A stretch of 64,000 bases of DNA from Clostridia bacterium (lineage in GTDB: Bacteria > Bacillota > Clostridia > CAKSNL01 > HGM11501), in contig CAAFWO010000040.1 of assembly GCA_900766735.1 (NCBI GenBank), forward strand, positions 8,978 through 72,977, given 5' to 3'. Of this stretch, positions 25,755 through 35,504 are shown one piece after another. The notes below the pieces were generated by a model. The model saw nothing but the letters and a program-made list of their open reading frames with translations. It was not told the origin of the DNA and made no database searches. Every line of letters starts with the position of its first letter. Positions within the stretch are counted from its first letter, which is position 1. Position numbers and translations under genes: made by a program.

Positions 25755-27950
25755 TCACTCCGATATTTTTTCAAGCTTGGCATAGACCGCCATAAGGTTT
25801 TTCTCACCCGACTCATCAAAAATGATCTTAAGGCGCATATCGTTGCCGACGGCCTGCGCCTCCGCGACCGTTCCGTCACCGAATTTTTTATGGCGGACGC
25901 GGTCTCCCTCGGCAAAGTCAAACTTCCTGTCGGCCGATGCGCTCTTAAATGACGCAAAATTGACCTTTTCAAATCCGCCCGCATTCTTTCGGGCGGCAGG
26001 CGACGAATAATAAAAATCGTCATATGTCGGCTTCGGAGTGATGTCCTCACAGCAGTAATCCGGTATCTCGTCAATAAACATTGACTCCTTGTGGTATTCT
26101 GTCTTTCCAAATACCTTGCGCTGGTTTGCCCAGGTCATGAAAAGCTCCTGCCTAGCTCTCGTTATCGCAACATAGGCAAGCCTTCTCTCCTCCTCGATCC
26201 CGTCCGGCTCAAACTTTGATCTTTCACTCGGAAAAAGCCCATCCTCGCAACCGGCTATGAATACGACCGGAAACTCCAGCCCCTTTGCCATATGTATGGT
26301 CATCATCGAAACGGAGTCCTCGTCCTCGTCGTAATCGTCAATATCCGAAACGAGCGATATACTGTCAACATAATCGGATATTGACGCGCCCTCCGACACC
26401 GCCTCAAAGCTTTTCGCACCGCTTATAAGCTCGCCGAGATTTTCAAGTCTTGAGCGCGACTCCACATCGTCCGTCAAAGTCAAAAAGTTATAATATCCGC
26501 TTTTTTTGATGACGCGTTCCACGAAATCGCCGATCGGCATAGTGTCCATCTCGGAACGGAGCTCTTCAATAAGAGCCGCGAACTCCTGCATTTTAGGGCC
26601 GCTTCTGCCAAGCTCATGATAATAATTGACGATCGTGTCGTAAATGCTTATGCGCTTTTCTGCGGCAATTTTGACCGCATTGTCAAGCGAAGTCTTCCCG
26701 ATTCCGCGTTTCGGCTCGTTAATGCATCTGAATAGCGCAATATCGTCATCCGGATTTATAATAAGCTTTAAGTAAGCCATAATGTCTTTAACTTCCTTGC
26801 GGTCGTAAAAGCGTAGTCCGGAAAGGAGCTTGTGCGGAATGCCGGCCATTCTGAACCGTTCCTCAAGCGCTCTTGACTGATTATTCGTCCTGAAGAGCAC
26901 CGCAATATCGGAAAGAGAGTATTTTTCTTTGAGCTCATCGATCTTCCCGGCGATAAAATCCGCCTCCGAATATTCGTTGTCGGCCTTATATATCCTGACC
27001 GGTTCGCCCTTGTCCTCCGCCGTCCAGAGCTTTTTGCCCTTGCGCCCGATATTGTTGCCGATGACTCCGTTTGCCGCGTCCAAAATATTCTGCGTCGAAC
27101 GGTAGTTGCGCTCGAGCCTTATGACTTTAGCGTCCGGAAATTCCTTTTCAAATTCCAATATGTTTCTTATATCCGCGCCGCGGAACTTGTATATGCTCTG
27201 ATCGTCGTCTCCGACAACCGAAATATTTCGGTTGTCGCGGCACAAAAGGCTTATAAGGCTGTATTGCGCATGGTTAGTATCCTGATACTCGTCAACCAGA
27301 ATGTATCTGAATTTATTCTGATAGAACCTTAATATTTCTTCGTTCTCGTTAAAGAGCTTCACCGTGAGCATTATAAGATCGTCAAAATCCATGGCGTTGT
27401 TGGCGCGGAGCGCCTCGGTATACGCCGCGTAGACACGGGCGTAAATGCTCTTTAAATAGTCGTTTCCATAGGCGGACAGGAAATTTTCCGGATAGATCAT
27501 TTTATTTTTCGCGTCCGAAATAATGGAAAGACAGCTCTTTGCCGGAATCTTTTCCGAGTCGATGTTAAGATTCTTCATACAATCTTTGATAAGCGTCTTT
27601 CTGTCCGTATCGTCATATATGTTAAAGCCCGGCTTGAAGCCGATGTATTCCGGGTTTCTCCTTAAAATCGCAAGGCACGCGCTGTGAAACGTCTTGATCC
27701 ACATAATATCCGCGTCACTCCTGCAAAGCTTGGAGAGCCTTTCGCGCATCTCCGCCGCGGCCTTGTTGGTGAATGTTATCGCAAGTATATTATAAGGCGA
27801 CACGCCCCTTTCCGACAGCATATATGCAATTTTATGCGTCAGAACCTTGGTCTTCCCGCTTCCTGCTCCGGCTAAGATCAAAAGCGGACCGTCGGGCGCC
27901 GTGACTGCCTCAAGCTGTTCGGTATTAAGCCCGTCAAGCAGCTCGTTCAT
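25755..27950 (-). CDS. pcrA: ATP-dependent DNA helicase PcrA/UvrD
   Basis: 731-aa superfamily 1A 3'-5' helicase for repair and plasmid replication. Walker A AGAGSGKT is at 27-34; the DEYQDTN Walker B box is near 225; GDDDQSIYKFRGAD, motif IV onwards and VSMMTIHMAKGLEFPVVF complete the set. The C-terminal tail ends in a short domain with GDRVRHKKFGDGTV, as in PcrA proteins that bind RNA polymerase. First gene of a three-gene minus-strand set with the methyltransferase and the flavoprotein. Confidence 0.96.
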   Translation of the reverse strand: MNELLDGLNTEQLEAVTAPDGPLLILAGAGSGKTKVLTHKIAYMLSERGVSPYNILAITFTNKAAAEMRERLSKLCRSDADIMWIKTFHSACLAILRRNPEYIGFKPGFNIYDDTDRKTLIKDCMKNLNIDSEKIPAKSCLSIISDAKNKMIYPENFLSAYGNDYLKSIYARVYAAYTEALRANNAMDFDDLIMLTVKLFNENEEILRFYQNKFRYILVDEYQDTNHAQYSLISLLCRDNRNISVVGDDDQSIYKFRGADIRNILEFEKEFPDAKVIRLERNYRSTQNILDAANGVIGNNIGRKGKKLWTAEDKGEPVRIYKADNEYSEADFIAGKIDELKEKYSLSDIAVLFRTNNQSRALEERFRMAGIPHKLLSGLRFYDRKEVKDIMAYLKLIINPDDDIALFRCINEPKRGIGKTSLDNAVKIAAEKRISIYDTIVNYYHELGRSGPKMQEFAALIEELRSEMDTMPIGDFVERVIKKSGYYNFLTLTDDVESRSRLENLGELISGAKSFEAVSEGASISDYVDSISLVSDIDDYDEDEDSVSMMTIHMAKGLEFPVVFIAGCEDGLFPSERSKFEPDGIEEERRLAYVAITRARQELFMTWANQRKVFGKTEYHKESMFIDEIPDYCCEDITPKPTYDDFYYSSPAARKNAGGFEKVNFASFKSASADRKFDFAEGDRVRHKKFGDGTVAEAQAVGNDMRLKIIFDESGEKNLMAVYAKLEKISE

Positions 27951-27966
27951 AAAAATTTCTCCTTTA

Positions 27967-28000
27967 TAAAATCAGGCTGTGCGGCGCACAGCCTGATTTT
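27967..28000 (-). terminator. Terminator after the transketolase pair
   Basis: A 14-bp stem AAATCAGGCTGTGC/GCACAGCCTGATTT with a 3-nt loop begins just past the stop of the transketolase C-terminal gene. On the minus strand the stem is followed by only four T residues, so termination may be partial. Confidence 0.75.
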
Positions 28001-28933
28001 TTATTTAAGCTTTATTGCTTCCTTTGCAGATGATGCAATGTCATCGGGTGTCATATGATAGTATTTAAAGAGATCGGCAGGCTTTCCGCTTCTTCCGAAA
28101 ACATCGCGCACGCCGATGCGCCTTAAAATGCACGGTGCCTTCTCGGCGATGACTTCGGACACTGCCGTGCCGAGGCCGCCGATTATGCTGTGATCCTCGA
28201 CCGTCACGATCGCGCCGGTCTCCTTCGCGCATTTTATGATAAGCTCTTCGTCGATCGGCTTGATGGACGCCATATTAACGACTTTCGCTTTTATTCCTTC
28301 TTTTTTAAGCGCGTCAGCCGCTTCGATCGCGGCCGTTGCCATGATACCGGTCGAAATGATCGTTACGTCGCTTCCCTCTATTAATATCTGCCCCTTGCCG
28401 AGCGTGAACTCATAGGACGAATCGAATATTTCCTCCGTCGCAAGGCGGCTGAATCTTAAATAAACCGGTCCGTCAAAGTTGAGTGCGAATTCGACAGCGG
28501 CATAAGTCTCGACCGCGTCCGCCGGGTTAATAACGGTCATTCCCGGGATACCGCGCATGAGAGCGAGGTCTTCAATGCACTGATGGGTCGCCCCGTCCTC
28601 GCCGACCGTGATTCCTGCGTGAGTCGCGCCGATCTTGACATTAAGGTGCGGATATGCGATCGAGTTTCTGATCTGTTCATAGCTTCTGCCTGCGGCAAAC
28701 ATCGCAAAGGAGCTTGCAAAAACAGGCTTTCCCGTCGTTGCAATACCTGCAGCAACACTCATCATATTGCCCTCAGCGATTCCGGTATCGAAAAATCTTT
28801 CCGGATATGCTTTTTTGAAAATTTCCGTCTTCGTTGCAGCCGCAAGGTCCGCGTCAAGAACAAGGAAATCATATTTTTCGGCAAGAGAGCAAAGCGCTTC
28901 TCCGTATGCCTGTCTGGTTGCTTTTTTCGCCAT
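28001..28933 (-). CDS. Transketolase, C-terminal subunit
   Basis: 310 aa: pyrimidine-binding and C-terminal domains of a split transketolase, which exchanges two-carbon units in the pentose phosphate pathway. RFFDTGIAEGNMMSVAAGIA holds the conserved Glu that activates thiamine diphosphate. It starts two bases after the N-terminal subunit stop. The split arrangement is common in Clostridia and archaea. Confidence 0.95.
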   Translation of the reverse strand: MAKKATRQAYGEALCSLAEKYDFLVLDADLAAATKTEIFKKAYPERFFDTGIAEGNMMSVAAGIATTGKPVFASSFAMFAAGRSYEQIRNSIAYPHLNVKIGATHAGITVGEDGATHQCIEDLALMRGIPGMTVINPADAVETYAAVEFALNFDGPVYLRFSRLATEEIFDSSYEFTLGKGQILIEGSDVTIISTGIMATAAIEAADALKKEGIKAKVVNMASIKPIDEELIIKCAKETGAIVTVEDHSIIGGLGTAVSEVIAEKAPCILRRIGVRDVFGRSGKPADLFKYYHMTPDDIASSAKEAIKLK

Positions 28934-28935
28934 AA

Positions 28936-29778
28936 TTATGCCTCCTCTTTCATTAACGCTTCAATATGTGCGTCGAGTTCGGAAATAGCCTTATCATACT
29001 CTTCCTCATTGGGAGCGACACCGTGCCATTTAACGGAGTTTTCCATATATGAAACGCCCTTGCCCTTAACTGTCTTCATTATGACCGCGGTGGGCTTGCC
29101 TTTGGTCCCGCGTGCATCTCTGAGTGCCTTTTTGATCTCATCGTAATTATGACCGTCGATCGTTAAAGTGTTCCAGCCGAATGCTTCAAACTTTTTGTCA
29201 AGAGGCGATGAATTCATAACCTCGGCCGTCGATCCGTCGATCTGGAGGCCGTTAAGGTCAACGAATATACAAAGATTGTCAAGCTTATAGTGAGGCGCAT
29301 ACATGGCCGCTTCCCAAACCTGGCCTTCCTCGATCTCACCGTCGCCCAAAAGAGCATATACTCTGTAATCTTTTTTATAAGCCTTTGCAGAAAGTGCCAT
29401 ACCGCAAGCCGCGGAAATTCCGAGTCCGAGTGAGCCGGTCGACATATCAACGCCGGGAATGTGCTTCATATCGGGGTGCCCCTGAAGCCTCGAATCGATA
29501 TGGCGGAAGGTCTTAAGCTCCTCCTTATCGAAAAATCCCGCTTCCGCAAGCGTTCCGTAAAGTGCCGGACTGCAATGCCCCTTTGAAAGAACGAACCTGT
29601 CCCTGTCCTCCATCTTCGGGTTCTTCGGATCGACATTCATCTCGTCAAAATACAAAACCGCCATCAGATCAGCAGATGAAAGCGAGCCGCCGGGATGACC
29701 GGAAGATGCGCTATATACTGCCGTGACGGCGTTTTTGCGAATATTGTAGGCCTTGATCTCAAGTTCTTTGTTATTCAT
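28936..29778 (-). CDS. Transketolase, N-terminal subunit
   Basis: 280 aa: thiamine diphosphate-binding half of transketolase. SGHPGGSLSSADL near 30 and the metal/cofactor motif GDGEIEEGQVWEA near 150 are present. The start ATG 29778 is fixed by AAAGGAGAAAGG; the open extension to 29850 has no ribosome site and runs into the promoter. Together with the following gene it forms one enzyme. Confidence 0.95.
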   Translation of the reverse strand: MNNKELEIKAYNIRKNAVTAVYSASSGHPGGSLSSADLMAVLYFDEMNVDPKNPKMEDRDRFVLSKGHCSPALYGTLAEAGFFDKEELKTFRHIDSRLQGHPDMKHIPGVDMSTGSLGLGISAACGMALSAKAYKKDYRVYALLGDGEIEEGQVWEAAMYAPHYKLDNLCIFVDLNGLQIDGSTAEVMNSSPLDKKFEAFGWNTLTIDGHNYDEIKKALRDARGTKGKPTAVIMKTVKGKGVSYMENSVKWHGVAPNEEEYDKAISELDAHIEALMKEEA

Positions 29779-29821
29779 TAGCCTTTCTCCTTTACAGCTT
29801 TTAATCTTTATGCATAAATCT

Positions 29822-29850
29822 ATTATAGCACATAACTTCTTCCAATTCAA
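29822..29850 (-). promoter_or_regulatory. Promoter of the transketolase pair
   Basis: Minus strand TTGAAT and TATAAT (complement of 29822-29827) separated by 17 bp, 43 bases before the ATG. Confidence 0.65.
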
Positions 29851-29940
29851 GAGATTTTGACCCGATTAAAAAAATTTATATTTATTATAGATTTTTATCT
29901 GATTTTGTGCTATTATATTGTTTAAGGAAGGTGTTATATT

Positions 29941-30582
29941 ATGGAAAAATACGCTTTAATAATCGGAGACGACGAGCTCGGGATCAGCTTGGCAAAGGCG
30001 ATCTCTTCTATGGATCACCGTGTCGTCTTGTTGAACATCGGCCCGGAAAAAGGGTATGAATTTGACTTTGAATACATTTGCGGCTCGCTTAAAGATGAAA
30101 AGCTGATAGATTCGCTCGACATTGACCGCACAACTATCTGCATTTGCGCTTTGAAGGACGATTTTTTCTCGTCGCTCGAATGCGTGCGCATATTAAAGTC
30201 GCACGGTGCCGGCTACATCGTTGCCGAAGCCGAGGACGAGGTGTTAAAATATTACTTAAAGCTCGGCGGAGTTAAAAAAATAATCCGCCCGTTCAGCGAT
30301 TATGCGCTTGTTACCGCGGCAAAGCTTTTGGGAAAAGATGAGCTTGAGCTTACCTATCTTTCAGATGTTCAGGCGCTTTTTCAAAGGAAAATTCCCGATT
30401 CATGGGCCGGAAAGACTCTAAGCGAACTCGACATCAGAAGAAAGTATGACGCTAACGTTCTCGGCGTTCGCAGAAACGGAGAGTTTTTAGCCGCGACCGC
30501 ATCCGATTTCGCGCTTGAAAATGGCGACGAGCTTTATGCGCTGGGTGATCTAAGAAAGGTCTTTGACATGGAGGAGTCATAA
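29941..30582 (+). CDS. TrkA/KtrA-type potassium-uptake regulatory protein
   Basis: 213-aa cytoplasmic protein with an N-terminal RCK (TrkA-N) domain and a C-terminal TrkA-C domain (about 140-210). The nucleotide-binding loop reads IIGDDELGISLA, so the middle glycines of the usual GxGxxG are partly replaced. The domain ends with GDELYALGDLRKV, the family's ending. No TrkH/KtrB membrane partner lies in the window, so it must be encoded elsewhere. GGAAGGTG precedes ATG 29941. Confidence 0.82.
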   Translation: MEKYALIIGDDELGISLAKAISSMDHRVVLLNIGPEKGYEFDFEYICGSLKDEKLIDSLDIDRTTICICALKDDFFSSLECVRILKSHGAGYIVAEAEDEVLKYYLKLGGVKKIIRPFSDYALVTAAKLLGKDELELTYLSDVQALFQRKIPDSWAGKTLSELDIRRKYDANVLGVRRNGEFLAATASDFALENGDELYALGDLRKVFDMEES

Positions 30583-30610
30583 AAAATATACTTAAAACGG
30601 CAATTATTTA

Positions 30611-30638
30611 TTGACAAATCGAAAAATTGCGGTATAAT
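30611..30638 (+). promoter_or_regulatory. Consensus promoter of tRNA-Gly
   Basis: TTGACA (30611-30616), 16-bp spacer, TATAAT (30633-30638), starting 12 bases before the tRNA. Confidence 0.85.
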
Positions 30639-30649
30639 AGATAGTGCGT

Positions 30650-30723
<74 letters not shown>

Positions 30724-30726
30724 CAT

Positions 30727-30757
30727 TCGGAACGGACTTTGATTCGTTCCGATTTTT
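30727..30757 (+). terminator. Terminator of tRNA-Gly
   Basis: Perfect stem TCGGAACG/CGTTCCGA with a 10-nt loop and five T residues, starting four bases past the CCA. Confidence 0.88.
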
Positions 30758-30765
30758 CTTTAAAC

Positions 30766-30800
30766 AAAAGCCCTGCGTACTTTCATACGCAGGGCTTTTT
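30766..30800 (-). terminator. Terminator of the pnuC-rsmA-decarboxylase transcript
   Basis: 13-bp stem AAAGCCCTGCGTA and complement (30767-30779, 30786-30798) with a 6-nt loop. It lies right behind the pnuC-like stop and is A/T-flanked on both sides. Confidence 0.88.
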
Positions 30801-30801
30801 G

Positions 30802-31590
30802 TCAGAAGAGCGCTTTATCTGCCGCCGCTTCTTTATGTTCTTTAATATATTTTGTCCACTTAATATAGCCGTAGGTCGTATTTGTGAGGTAGCCGACCTT
30901 CAGGACAAGCAGAACGTACTGGCCGGACAAAATGTTTATCGCCGACTCCAATATTGCGCTTATGTACCATGCGATCCACTGCTCGCGGTATCTTAAGAGT
31001 ATGAATACGCCGTTAGCGATGCCGACAGCAGAAGCGCACGCGTCCAGATAGCATACGATGTTTTCCAAAAGCTCGTTTCCGCCGAAAAGATCTGTTCCGA
31101 TCTCAAGAGTAGTAAGGAAATAGCCTACCCCGAGCGTCCATACAACGATACCGGCAATGATCAGCACTTCGGCAAGACCGCTTAATTTCCGCACCTTGGT
31201 GACCTCGTCGTCAGCCTTATCAGGATGTTTATTCCAGTTAATGAAACTTATTATGTCAATCGGAATCCAGAAAAAGAGCGTGGACGCCATCGTCGCAAAT
31301 CTGTAGGACAAAACGATGCAAATCGCGATTTCGGTTATCTCGACCAAAAGCGAAACGATGAAATTCCATTTGCTCTGCTTTGAGATCAAAAGCTCGCAAA
31401 GTATGTTAAGAAACGTGTCTGCAAGATAAAGTCCCATTATGAGCGAGCCGTTAATTCCGTTAACGTCCTCCTCCGGGAACAAAAATGCGAATATAACAGC
31501 TAAAATAAGTATGCTGAAAAACCATATTTTCTCGTATGTCGTGAAATAATTCCACAGTTCCTTTGTTTTTTTCACAATTTTATTTTCCAT
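30802..31590 (-). CDS. pnuC: PnuC-family nicotinamide riboside transporter
   Basis: 262-aa membrane protein with seven or more hydrophobic segments. Family marks are SFINWNKHPD in the middle, the GIANGVFILLRYREQWIAWY segment with its Tyr-x-x-Gln-Trp transport signature, and the ending GYLTNTTYGYIKW. It is likely to take up nicotinamide riboside for NAD synthesis, but PnuC relatives also carry thiamine or riboflavin. The start overlaps the end of rsmA by 11 bases. No riboswitch is visible in front of it. Confidence 0.85.
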   Translation of the reverse strand: MENKIVKKTKELWNYFTTYEKIWFFSILILAVIFAFLFPEEDVNGINGSLIMGLYLADTFLNILCELLISKQSKWNFIVSLLVEITEIAICIVLSYRFATMASTLFFWIPIDIISFINWNKHPDKADDEVTKVRKLSGLAEVLIIAGIVVWTLGVGYFLTTLEIGTDLFGGNELLENIVCYLDACASAVGIANGVFILLRYREQWIAWYISAILESAINILSGQYVLLVLKVGYLTNTTYGYIKWTKYIKEHKEAAADKALF

Positions 31591-32452
31591 CGGAATTTTT
31601 CTCCTTTATGTCATTTAGTTTAATTGCAAGATCGGAAAATTCATGCATTGAGAGCGTCTCTCCGCGGACATTGGAGTCATAGCCCATATCCTCCAAGATT
31701 CCCCTTATTTTTTCTTTTTCCCCGTAAAGCCCCGAGTTTGCAAGTGCGTTCAAAAGCGTTTTTCTCCTTTGGGAAAATGACGCTTTGACGAGACGGAAAT
31801 AGTCCCTTTCCGGAGCATCTACAGGCGGCGAAGGCAACAGCGTCAATTTAACCACTGCCGAATCAACCTTCGGCGCGGGAATGAATTTTGCCGCGGGCAC
31901 AAGATCGGTTATTTCTGCATCGGCATAATAAGATACCGCCAGCGTCAGCGCGCCGTAATCCTTCTTTCCGGGCTTTGCGACAATTCTTTCTGCAACCTCT
32001 TTCTGAACCATTATAATAATGCTTGAAAACGAAAGCTTCTCTTCCAAAAGCTTCATCAGAATCGGGGTCGTGACATAGTAAGGCAGATTTGCCGCCACGC
32101 TTACCTGCATGCCCGAGAACTCCTCATTTATGAGCTTTTTAATGTCGGTCTTCATAATATCGCCATAGTGCACGGAAACATTTGAAAAACCGGCAAGTGT
32201 TTCTTTGAGCACCGGTCGAAGAGTTTCGTCAAGCTCAACGGAAACCACTTTTTTAGCCACCGTTGCAAGTGCCGCTGTCAAAGTGCCGAATCCCGGACCG
32301 ATTTCCAGAACGCCGTCTGTTCCGGCTGATTTAGCGATGCCGAAAAGCACCTCGCCATCTGTCAGAAAATTCTGTCCGTAGCTTTTCTTAAATGAAAATC
32401 CGAAGCTGTCACAAAGATTTTTTATGACGGACGGTGACGTAAGATCATACAT
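31580..32452 (-). CDS. rsmA: 16S rRNA dimethyladenosine transferase
   Basis: 290-aa methyltransferase that dimethylates two adjacent adenosines near the 3' end of 16S rRNA (KsgA). SAM motif VLEIGPGFGTLT near 50, the catalytic NLPYYVTTPI near 120 and FIPAPKVDSAVV near 190 are all present, plus the C-terminal helical domain. It lies five bases after the oadA-like gene. Confidence 0.96.
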   Translation of the reverse strand: MYDLTSPSVIKNLCDSFGFSFKKSYGQNFLTDGEVLFGIAKSAGTDGVLEIGPGFGTLTAALATVAKKVVSVELDETLRPVLKETLAGFSNVSVHYGDIMKTDIKKLINEEFSGMQVSVAANLPYYVTTPILMKLLEEKLSFSSIIIMVQKEVAERIVAKPGKKDYGALTLAVSYYADAEITDLVPAAKFIPAPKVDSAVVKLTLLPSPPVDAPERDYFRLVKASFSQRRKTLLNALANSGLYGEKEKIRGILEDMGYDSNVRGETLSMHEFSDLAIKLNDIKEKNSDGK

Positions 32453-32457
32453 AAGTC

Positions 32458-33852
32458 TTAAACCGGATAGGTGTTGTTCTTCGTGTCGGCAAGCGACGAA
32501 TCAACCTTATATTTCTTCGCCTGTCTTTCCTTGAAGAACTTTACCGCAACCTGTCCGAAAAGCGCATAGGACAAAACGTCCTCCTCCTGCTCTAAATACT
32601 GCTTCATTTCTTCTCTGTATTTATCGAGCTCTTTCGGGATATTATCGGCCGGCCTGCATGTTATGGGCTTCTCGTCGCCGATGATCATCTTTCTGATTTC
32701 ATCGCTTATGGGAGCCGGAGTCTTTCCGTACTCACCGCGGACGATGCCTTTCGTTTCGTTAGAGATCATCTTATATCTTTCGCCGCAGATAACGTTAAGA
32801 ACTGCCTGAGTTCCGACGATCTGGCTTGTAGGCGTTACGAGCGGAGGATAACCCAGATCCTCACGCACCCTCGGCACTTCCTTCAATACGGCGTCAAGCT
32901 GATCCTCTTTTCCCTGCTGTTTGAGCTGCGAAACGAGGTTTGAGAGCATTCCGCCGGGAACCTGATACCTGAGCGTGTTGATGTCAACCCCCAGAACCTT
33001 GGTATTCAAAAGGCCTTCCTCAAGATATTTCTCTCTTAAGCCCTTGAAGTATTCGGAGATCTCCGAAAGTGCGTCAAGGTTAAGTCCTGTGTCATACTTT
33101 GTGCCGGCAAGCGTCGCAACAAGCGGCTCTGTCGGGGGCTGTGATGTGCCCAAGGCAAGTGGAGACAATGCGGTGTCAACAATGTCGCACCCTGCCTCGA
33201 TCGCCTTAAGATATGTCATTGAAGCAACACCGCTCGTGTAGTGAGTGTGAAGCTCGATCGGAATCTTAACGCTCTCTTTTAACGCCTTGACGAGGTCATA
33301 TGCCGTATAAGGCACCAAAAGTCCCGCCATATCCTTTATGCAGATGCTGTCCGCACCCATATTTTCAAGCTCTTTCGCCATTTTAACAAAGCTTTCGGTC
33401 GTATGTACGGGGCTTATGGTGTACGAAATCGCCGCCTGAACATGGCCGCCCTCTTTCTTTGTCGCGTTAATAGCCGTCTTTAAGTTTCTGGTATCGTTAA
33501 GCGCGTCGAATATTCTTATGATGTCAATTCCGTTTGCTATCGACTTCTGAACGAAATATTCAACAACGTCGTCTCCGTAATGCTTATATCCGAGTATATT
33601 CTGACCTCTGAAAAGCATCTGGAGCTTCGTGTTTTTAACTTTAGCTCTGATCTTTCTGAGTCTTTCCCACGGGTCTTCGTTTAAGAAACGCAGGCATGCG
33701 TCAAACGTTGCTCCGCCCCATGCTTCCAAAGCGTTATATCCGATCTTATCTAATGCTTCGAGGACCGGCAACATTTCCTCAGTTGTCATTCTTGTCGCAA
33801 TCAGTGACTGATGTGCGTCACGGAGGATCGTTTCAGTGATTTTAACACCCAT
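32458..33852 (-). CDS. oadA: Carboxyltransferase subunit of oxaloacetate decarboxylase/pyruvate carboxylase type
   Basis: 464 aa. The TIM-barrel carboxyltransferase shows LRDAHQSLIATRMT near 8-22, CIKDMAGLLVP near 180 with the lysine that is carbamylated in relatives, and the metal ligands of ELHTHYTSG near 208. A conserved C-terminal domain follows, but the biotin-binding domain that ends full-length OadA is missing; a separate biotin carrier is encoded upstream in the operon. The enzyme moves CO2 between oxaloacetate/pyruvate and biotin. Last of the five decarboxylase genes, 24 bases after oadB. Confidence 0.92.
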   Translation of the reverse strand: MGVKITETILRDAHQSLIATRMTTEEMLPVLEALDKIGYNALEAWGGATFDACLRFLNEDPWERLRKIRAKVKNTKLQMLFRGQNILGYKHYGDDVVEYFVQKSIANGIDIIRIFDALNDTRNLKTAINATKKEGGHVQAAISYTISPVHTTESFVKMAKELENMGADSICIKDMAGLLVPYTAYDLVKALKESVKIPIELHTHYTSGVASMTYLKAIEAGCDIVDTALSPLALGTSQPPTEPLVATLAGTKYDTGLNLDALSEISEYFKGLREKYLEEGLLNTKVLGVDINTLRYQVPGGMLSNLVSQLKQQGKEDQLDAVLKEVPRVREDLGYPPLVTPTSQIVGTQAVLNVICGERYKMISNETKGIVRGEYGKTPAPISDEIRKMIIGDEKPITCRPADNIPKELDKYREEMKQYLEQEEDVLSYALFGQVAVKFFKERQAKKYKVDSSLADTKNNTYPV

Positions 33853-33876
33853 AATATATCTCCTATTCTGAATTAA

Positions 33877-35079
33877 TTATTTAAACATCGCAAGGAACAC
33901 GCCTGCCGCAACGGCTGAGCCGATAACCCCGGCAACGTTGGGTCCCATCGCGTGCATGAGAAGGAAGTTTCCGGGGTTCTCCTCCTGTCCGACCTTCTGC
34001 GAAACTCTCGCAGCCATGGGAACTGCGGAAACACCTGCAGAACCGATGAGCGGATTGATCTTGCCGCCGGATACTTTATACATTATCTTGCCGAACAAAA
34101 GTCCTCCTGCGGTTGAGATCGAGAACGCAACAAGGCCGAGTATAACTATCTTTATCGTGCTCCAGTTAAGGAAGTTTTCTGCTGTTGCCGTTGCGCCGAC
34201 AGTCACGCCCAAGAATATTGTTATAATATTCATAAGCTCGTTTTGCGCTGTCTTTGAAAGTCTCTCAACAACTCCGGTCTCCTTAAACAGATTTCCGAGC
34301 ATGAGCATTCCGACAAGCGGAACGGCATCCGGAACTATAAGCCCGACAACGATGGTAACAAGGATCGGGAAAATGATCTTTTCTTTTTTAGATACCGGTC
34401 TTAACTGCTCCATAACGACAGAGCGCTCTTTTTTCGTTGTCATCAGCTTCATAATGGGCGGCTGTATCATCGGAATAAGCGCCATATAAGAATATGCCGC
34501 GATGGCAATAGCCGGAAGAAGATTCGGCGCAAGTGCCTTGGTGACATATATCGCCGTCGGTCCGTCAGCTCCGCCGATAATACCGATAGCACAGCTCTCT
34601 TTAATCGTAAATCCTAAAATATTTGCACCTAAAAACGTTACGAAAACGCCAAGCTGAGCCGCCGCACCCAAAAGAATGCTCTTGGGGTTTGCGATAAGCG
34701 GACCGAAATCCGTCATCGCTCCGATTCCCAGGAATATGAGCGGCGGATAAATTCCGAGCTTAACGCCCAGATACAAAAGATCCAAAAGACCGCCCTCGTG
34801 CAATACCAATCCGTAATCTATTGTTTCCTGCGTAAAATAATCCGCATGGAAAACGCCCGATCCCGGAAGATTCGCAAGAGCCATACCGAATGCTATCGGC
34901 AAAAGAAGCATCGGCTCAAAGCCTTTCACTATCGCAAGGTACATAAGCACGCATGCGATTGCGATCATAACGAGGTTTAATAGATTTCCGTTATCTAAAG
35001 CAGCATCGAAAAGCTTTGCCACACCGGTTTCGGCAGCAAAGTTCGTTATGCCGTCTCTGAAATAATCAATAAAACTCAA
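33877..35079 (-). CDS. oadB: Sodium-pumping decarboxylase beta subunit
   Basis: 400-aa integral membrane protein with about ten hydrophobic segments. It decarboxylates carboxybiotin and exports sodium. The sodium-coupling motif IGIIGGADGPTAIYVT contains Asp172, and a second membrane motif NEL-N-IITIFLG with asparagine lies near 285. Members work in oxaloacetate, methylmalonyl-CoA and glutaconyl-CoA decarboxylases, so the carboxyltransferase partner decides the substrate. GGAGGGGATAGC precedes the ATG. Confidence 0.95.
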   Translation of the reverse strand: MSFIDYFRDGITNFAAETGVAKLFDAALDNGNLLNLVMIAIACVLMYLAIVKGFEPMLLLPIAFGMALANLPGSGVFHADYFTQETIDYGLVLHEGGLLDLLYLGVKLGIYPPLIFLGIGAMTDFGPLIANPKSILLGAAAQLGVFVTFLGANILGFTIKESCAIGIIGGADGPTAIYVTKALAPNLLPAIAIAAYSYMALIPMIQPPIMKLMTTKKERSVVMEQLRPVSKKEKIIFPILVTIVVGLIVPDAVPLVGMLMLGNLFKETGVVERLSKTAQNELMNIITIFLGVTVGATATAENFLNWSTIKIVILGLVAFSISTAGGLLFGKIMYKVSGGKINPLIGSAGVSAVPMAARVSQKVGQEENPGNFLLMHAMGPNVAGVIGSAVAAGVFLAMFK

Positions 35080-35093
35080 TGCTATCCCCTCCG

Positions 35094-35474
35094 TTAATTA
35101 AGGGTTACGATCACATCACCCGTGTTTACAGACTGCCCCTGGGAGACAGCAACGCTTGCTACGACCGCATCCTCGGGAGCCATGATTTCATTTTCCATTT
35201 TCATTGCTTCAAGAACAGCTACGACCTGGCCTTTTTTGATGGACTCGCCGGCCGTTACTTTAACAGCATTGATTGTTCCGGGCATAGGCGCTTTTATGGA
35301 CGAAGAACCGGCATTTACGGGTGCGGGTGCCGGAGCAGGAGCGCTCTTTGTCTCATTAACGGGCGCAGAAACAGCCGGTGCCGCCGGAGCTGTGAACGAA
35401 GGAGCCGAAGAGCCAACCTCCTCAACCTCAACCTCATAAGCTTTTCCGTTTACTTTTATATTGAACTTTTTCAT
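35094..35474 (-). CDS. Biotin carrier protein of the decarboxylase complex
   Basis: 126 aa: a beta-strand N-terminus (FNIKVNGKAYEVEVEEV), a flexible Ala/Pro linker (about 24-58, with AAPAV and APAPAPAP) and a biotinyl domain (59-126). The biotin-accepting lysine is Lys92 in EAMKMENE. It carries CO2 between the carboxyltransferases and the OadB membrane subunit. Confidence 0.95.
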   Translation of the reverse strand: MKKFNIKVNGKAYEVEVEEVGSSAPSFTAPAAPAVSAPVNETKSAPAPAPAPVNAGSSSIKAPMPGTINAVKVTAGESIKKGQVVAVLEAMKMENEIMAPEDAVVASVAVSQGQSVNTGDVIVTLN

Positions 35475-35504
35475 TATAATCTTCCTTTCTTGTGAAGGCT
35501 TGTT